This document shows positions 60,148-64,000 of a DNA stretch of 64,000 nt, piece by piece. The notes under the pieces were generated by a model. That model was not told where the DNA came from, made no database searches, and was given only the letters and a program-made list of their open reading frames with translations. The stretch's first letter is position 1; the number at the start of each line of letters is the position of its first letter. The stretch comes from Helicostylum pulchrum (Eukaryota > Mucoromycota > Mucoromycetes > Mucorales > Mucoraceae), in assembly GCA_025677825.1 (NCBI GenBank), contig JAIXMO010000049.1, forward strand, positions 162,513-226,512, read 5' to 3'. Position numbers and translations under genes: made by a program.

Positions 60148-61334
60148 TAAAAATTAATTTTTTCTGGTTGCAGTTTACGAGATCAAAAATGCCTTGGTGA
60201 ATCTAATTGATGGCCTAGGAAGACTGGTAAGATAACTATTCTCCATCTTCCATGTCTTTGTAATTGAACCTCTGAAGCACCTGCAATTTCAGCTTGTCGC
60301 GCGCCGCATCCTATACCAGCATAAGTTTTCTTGATACTGTTAATTCCACAGGTATCAAAGGCTTTACAAATTGAATTGTACTGAGTCCTATAGTCAATTC
60401 CCGTAAATATATCACCCTTGTTACTCTTAATAACCTTAATATCAAACCAATTGGAGTTTTGCTCAAAATTTGGAAATGGTTCATTTTGTACGTGCCAGCG
60501 AGTAAATAAATAAAAAGCGAGGGCCCCAAAAGCGCAAACTTTGTAATCTTTATTACGAATATTTGCAGCATACTCAGTTTTACCAGTTTGATTAGTTTTA
60601 CCCTCTCTCATCAATAGAACTAGGGCGGGACATTCGGAATAGCCTTCGTCTTTAAAGTCTAAAGTAAACAGATCAGTAAGATCCATTCTTCTAGTACTCT
60701 CGCCACAGAGAAGCACCATATGTTGCAATAAAAATACGCACCTATCGCGCATGGATGTTTCAGTACCGACGCCTACATAATACTTTGTTACTCTGAGCAT
60801 TTCCTCTGGATTATATCCATCTTGTAAAGAACCGGATCCACGGTCAGTAAAAGAGTTCCGAAGTCTTTCGGATTCTTGAAGGCATAATGATCTAAGATAC
60901 GATTTCAATAATGTACCTTGGGGATTCTGAAGGGTTATTCCAATAGTTGATGATTTTTGATCTGCATAAAGATCCATCATAGCTTTCACATACTGGTCGA
61001 TTGACGAAACACCTAAAGGATAGGGACTACCATCAAAGCTAAGCTCTCCTCGGTTAGATCTACGTGTGTTTCCTTGCGAAACAATGTCTGTTTGCAAGAA
61101 TTCAATCAATTTAATTTCTGTTACTAAAGAACCAGTTGGATATCCTTCTCTTGCACAAAATTCCTAAATAGACTTCTTTAATTTACAAGAAAAGAAATTC
61201 GTATTATATTATGAGCTTACCATAAATCGCGTCTGTCTTTTAGCATAAACTTTGGTAGTGTTAGTACATCTTGTCGAGGACTTAAGATGAGCTACTGTAG
61301 CAATAATGGCATGTTGTCTTTGGGTCTCATTTGC
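60148..61334 (-). pseudogene. Crypton-type tyrosine recombinase pseudogene
   Basis: Exon 61334-61221 (ANETQRQHAIIATVAHLKSS), intron 61220-61164 (GTAAGC..TTTAG), exon 61163 to about 60150. The core has LLCGESTRRMDLTDLF with the first catalytic Arg, VCAFGALAFYLFTRW, and the box KKTYAGIGCGARQAEIAG, then QLQRHGRW. Crypton recombinases usually have T-H-x-x-R in that box; here His is Tyr (60321-60323) and Arg is Ile (60312-60314). After GRW the frame shifts, and the expected SYLTSLPR segment, with the nucleophile Tyr, is read in another frame (about 60230-60206). It is related to the DNA-binding domain of Ndc10. There is no intact first exon. Confidence 0.82.
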
Positions 61335-61405
61335 CTGTAATCAATAGTTATTTGACGCAGCGTTAGCAGAACTTTTAGCGGGATAGGAGGTATTTGAATA
61401 TGACA

Positions 61406-62057
61406 TTGGTTTAAATGAAAAGTATTTTAAAAAAAAAATACTAAAGTATATGACTAGACAAGTAAAAAAAAAGGTACAACTTTACTAAATAGTGCAAAAA
61501 AATATTGCTCTTATATACACAATAACCAGAGAATAAGCCCATCCATATATGATAAGAATCCCGTGAAAGTAAACCAACAATAGAAGAGTAAACAATTTGA
61601 TAAATGCAATGCAGTCTTACAACTTATAATTGGTGCTCTTTGACATAGCCATTACAGTGCGGTAACTAATAAAACAAAAGGCAAAAAAAGAACAATTTAA
61701 TTGGATTGATATTTCATTTTTGTCCCAAATTTAGGTGAGGGCCTAAGTCCGGACACCGCATAGTAGGGGGAAGATACCTATTATGTATCTTATTTTATAA
61801 CTGATTGGCGCGTATCGTATTATGTTTGTAAACATTTTTATTTTTATTTCTAAAATCTATATAAGAAACTGGTATTTTTAATTTAATGAAGAGCAACACC
61901 TTTTTAGTCTGATAATCTTTTAGTTATCTTTCTTTTGATTTTTTTTTTTTTTGGATATTTATTCACATTTTTCATGTACCAGGAAATATAAACCTTCCAA
62001 TTATGGCGAAACGAAGTATAAAGGAAGCATTGACGTGCTAATACACTAAACTCAATA
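61406..62057. other. Intergenic, no gene seen
   Basis: About 650 bp upstream of the Crypton remnant. No coding frame. It may include the Crypton left flank, but no terminal repeats were seen. Confidence 0.4.
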
Positions 62058-62284
62058 GGTCTTCACATAGTCAATGAACGTTGTTTTTTTTTATGAACGT
62101 TCGTTTTTAGACATCCTTTTAGGGAATCCCAAAGGGGATGAGAGCCAATCCTGTCTACCTTGCTCTAGAATTGGGCAGACGGATTAAAACTTATAAAGAA
62201 ATTATCCATTTAAGAATTCTGTAAAGAGGAATCAAAAACAAACGTTCATAAAAAAAAACGAACGTTCATTGTTGTGTGAAGACC
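62058..62284. mobile_element. 227-bp MITE with about 58-bp inverted repeats and TA target duplication
   Basis: The left arm begins GGTCTTCACA and contains CAATGAACGTT, a T-run and ATGAACGTTCGTTTTT. The right arm is its near-perfect reverse complement and ends TGTGAAGACC. Each end is bordered by TA (62056-62057 and 62285-62286). This is the structure of a nonautonomous Tc1/mariner (IS630-type) element. No coding capacity. Confidence 0.9.
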
Positions 62285-62286
62285 TA

Positions 62287-63443
62287 ATAGAACATAACAT
62301 GTAACTCTGCGGTATAGAGTTCAAGCCTCTTGTGATCCCCTTGTTGTAGTATAAAAAACTCAAGAAAACCCTGTATAAACGCTTCGACAATATAAAGTAA
62401 TCACGAAAAAAAAACAAGCGTTTCAGTAATACCTACATAAATTGGTCCGTAACCAGTAGTAGGTACGTTCAATACTAAAAAAAAAGATATTATTGGTTGA
62501 GAATAAAAAAAGGAGAGGGTGGTTATTTAGTTTATGAAGTACTGTGTTAAATAACTGTGATTGATAGTATTTAGGATTGTTTTAAAGTGTGAAAAGATTC
62601 TTAATTTTTTTCTCGTGACGTGAACGCTAATGCGGATAATTTTTTATTTTATTTTTAATAAACAAAAGGGCTAGACAATTATTTGGTAAATTCATCTAAT
62701 TACCAATTTATTATTAAGTTATTGGTACGCTATGGTTGGTAAGTGATAAATTGAGTGGTTATTCTGCTTAAATCACAACTATTTTTACGTACGATATTTA
62801 AATTCAGACTTTCTATAAAGTATAATACGGCCGAAAAGGTCGGTAGTAAATTGAATGATTGGTATGCATCTAAATAGAAAAAAAAACGTATTCTTAGTAT
62901 TTACTTTCCACTTATAGAGGGTATTGATACTATTTACCAATCGTTAAAGTGATCTATCTAAATAAAAAGGGAAAATAATGCAAGAAAAAAAAGTTGCCCT
63001 TACTTTTTCCATTGATCATTTTGACCAATCAGGCAAATTGTTTGTATTTCGTAACAATGAAAAAAATGGAAAGAATATGGACAATAGGCTTCCGTAATAC
63101 TTCAGTATAAACTCCAGAAGAAATACAATCAAATAAATACCGTTTACCACTATTATTATTATTTTTAGGGATATATAAAAAGGCAATGTGTCTATACGGT
63201 CCATTGTAAATTTTAAAATATTTGTAAGAAAAAAAAAAGCTTTTCTGTATCTAACATACTCTATCTTTCCCCTCATCGCCAATCTTTTCGGTATCCCTTT
63301 TATCGACAAGGAGAATAGCGGTTTATGTATCTATCACTGTTAGCGAACCCGTAATAATAATAAATATGTATTTTTTTTAAAAAAAAACTTGATTTTCTTT
63401 CTTCTCTTTCTTTTTTTTTTTACACATATATTTATTTATTGAT
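62287..63443. other. Intergenic, no gene seen
   Basis: About 1.15 kb between the MITE and the membrane-protein gene. Repeated short motifs around ATTGGTA/TTACCAAT (62680-62760 and 62850-62950), AT-rich. No supported coding frame. A T/C-rich leader precedes 63444. Confidence 0.45.
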
Positions 63444-64000
63444 ATGGATAATTCTACGCAAGTTATAACTGAGGATATTCGTCCAGGTGCCATCCCAAAA
63501 GAGACAGCATTTTCTATTATGTTTGTTAGTGTGGGCATGTCATGTTTTATTTATCAAACGATAACTTCTGGAAATATGTTTTATAAAGCCAGAAAGCCTA
63601 TTATTGGCATAGTATTTGTTCAGGCAGTGCTTGGAGTTATAGTTACATTTGTCACCCTATTAACTTCACTTGTAGAAGTTGACTGTACTTTTGTAAATAT
63701 ACGCATATTTACAACACCACTATTTCAATACACTGATTTAATAATACGTATTTAGCGTCTTTTATTTTCTGTTGTAGGAGTAAATGTTGGAGATATGTCA
63801 CTACAATTTGTTTTACTATGGAAAGCGTACTTGGGTAATAATCGATCCAAACTAATTCTGATAGTGGGCTCCATCCCAATTTTAGCTATCGCCGTTTTTA
63901 TTTGGGTTAATATGACTATTGGAAAATCAAAGACTTTTGTAGGCGTTGGCTTATGCGCCACTGAATACCGTAAAAAGGATTACACTAGTTGAATTTAAAT
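63444..64000 (+). CDS. Multi-pass membrane protein of unknown family (3' end outside window)
   Basis: Exons 63444-63692 and 63756 onward. The 63-nt intron (GTAAAT..TATTTAG) is a multiple of three and contains an in-frame TAG, so splicing is needed to continue. At least four hydrophobic segments are visible: TAFSIMFVSVGMSCFIYQTI, IIGIVFVQAVLGVIVTFVTL, GDMSLQFVLLWKAYL and LILIVGSIPILAIAVFIWVN. The spacing resembles seven-TM fungal proteins, but no family signature is seen. A further donor (C|GTAAAA at about 63970) probably starts the next intron, so the TGA at 63990 need not be the end. Confidence 0.65.

Noticed and set aside
62305..62335. GAGTTCAAGCCTC resembling a tRNA T-loop
   Set aside because: No matching acceptor, D and anticodon stems could be placed around it on either strand. 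No tRNA gene was found anywhere in the window.

Overview
The window is eukaryotic nuclear DNA from an early-diverging filamentous fungus. It is very AT-rich. Genes are broken by many short introns of about 45-100 nt with GT..AG ends and CTAAT/CTGAC-like branch sites. Pyrimidine-rich leaders precede many starts, and homopolymer runs and TA/TG microsatellites are common. The mix of conserved genes with decayed RuvC/zinc-ribbon (Fanzor/TnpB-like), Crypton and IS630-type remnants is what I would expect of Mucorales. The species cannot be read from the sequence. Exon structures were assembled by hand from splice signals, frame and family similarity, and every product call is by recognition without a database search.

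Layout. 1-1462 (+): 3' end of a URI1/Bud27-like prefoldin with SRFK-type repeats. 2490-4437 (+): Ric8, a chaperone/GEF of G-alpha. 4890-8133 (+): a large coiled-coil protein. 9527-10424 (-): a COPI-associated/TVP15-type Golgi membrane protein. 11065-12814 (-): a UBA-UAS-UBX Cdc48 adaptor. 13.5-14.1 kb: a decayed mobile-element end. 14370-15716 (+): mitochondrial methionine aminopeptidase. 15970-18636 (-): an SLM1-like PH-domain TORC2 effector. 18927-19916 (+): a short-chain dehydrogenase. 20273-21985 (+): Vts1/Smaug RNA-binding regulator. 22141-22998 (+): a secreted Cys-rich protein. 23048-23869 (-): a COQ11/NDUFA9-like protein. 24062-25045 (+): mitochondrial S-adenosylmethionine carrier. 25136-25612 (+): a small unknown. 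25678-26322 (-): Cu/Zn superoxide dismutase.

26.9-36.5 kb is a repeat-rich block around a Nab3-like RNA-binding gene (31711-34060, -). It holds a 3.7-kb decayed TnpB-like gene, a GC-rich island, a foldback element and a decayed Fanzor. 36948-40651 (+) is the splicing helicase Prp22/DHX8. 40753-43080 (-) is a CDC27/APC3 homologue with an in-frame stop, and 43164-44005 (-) is CZIB/UPF0587. 44.5-48.6 kb is again a graveyard of decayed ORFs, an IS630 fragment, two opposed Fanzor pieces and a double-homeodomain pseudogene, with one intact small ORF at 46177. 49169-50798 (+) is cystathionine beta-synthase, and 51564-52631 (+) is a low-complexity protein. 52792-54977 (+) is a pseudogene of ribonucleotide reductase large subunit. 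55077-56628 (-) is a repeat-containing unknown. 57.2-61.4 kb has unassigned ORFs and a Crypton-type tyrosine recombinase pseudogene. A 227-bp MITE lies at 62058-62284, and a multi-pass membrane protein gene runs off the end (63444-64000).

The conserved genes are independent housekeeping units rather than a pathway cluster. Loose themes are G-protein/TORC2 signalling (Ric8, SLM1), SAM/sulphur metabolism (CBS, SAM carrier) and RNA processing (Nab3, Prp22, Vts1). The most unusual content is the set of at least five decayed RuvC/zinc-ribbon nuclease fragments of more than one family, together with Crypton and MITE remains.
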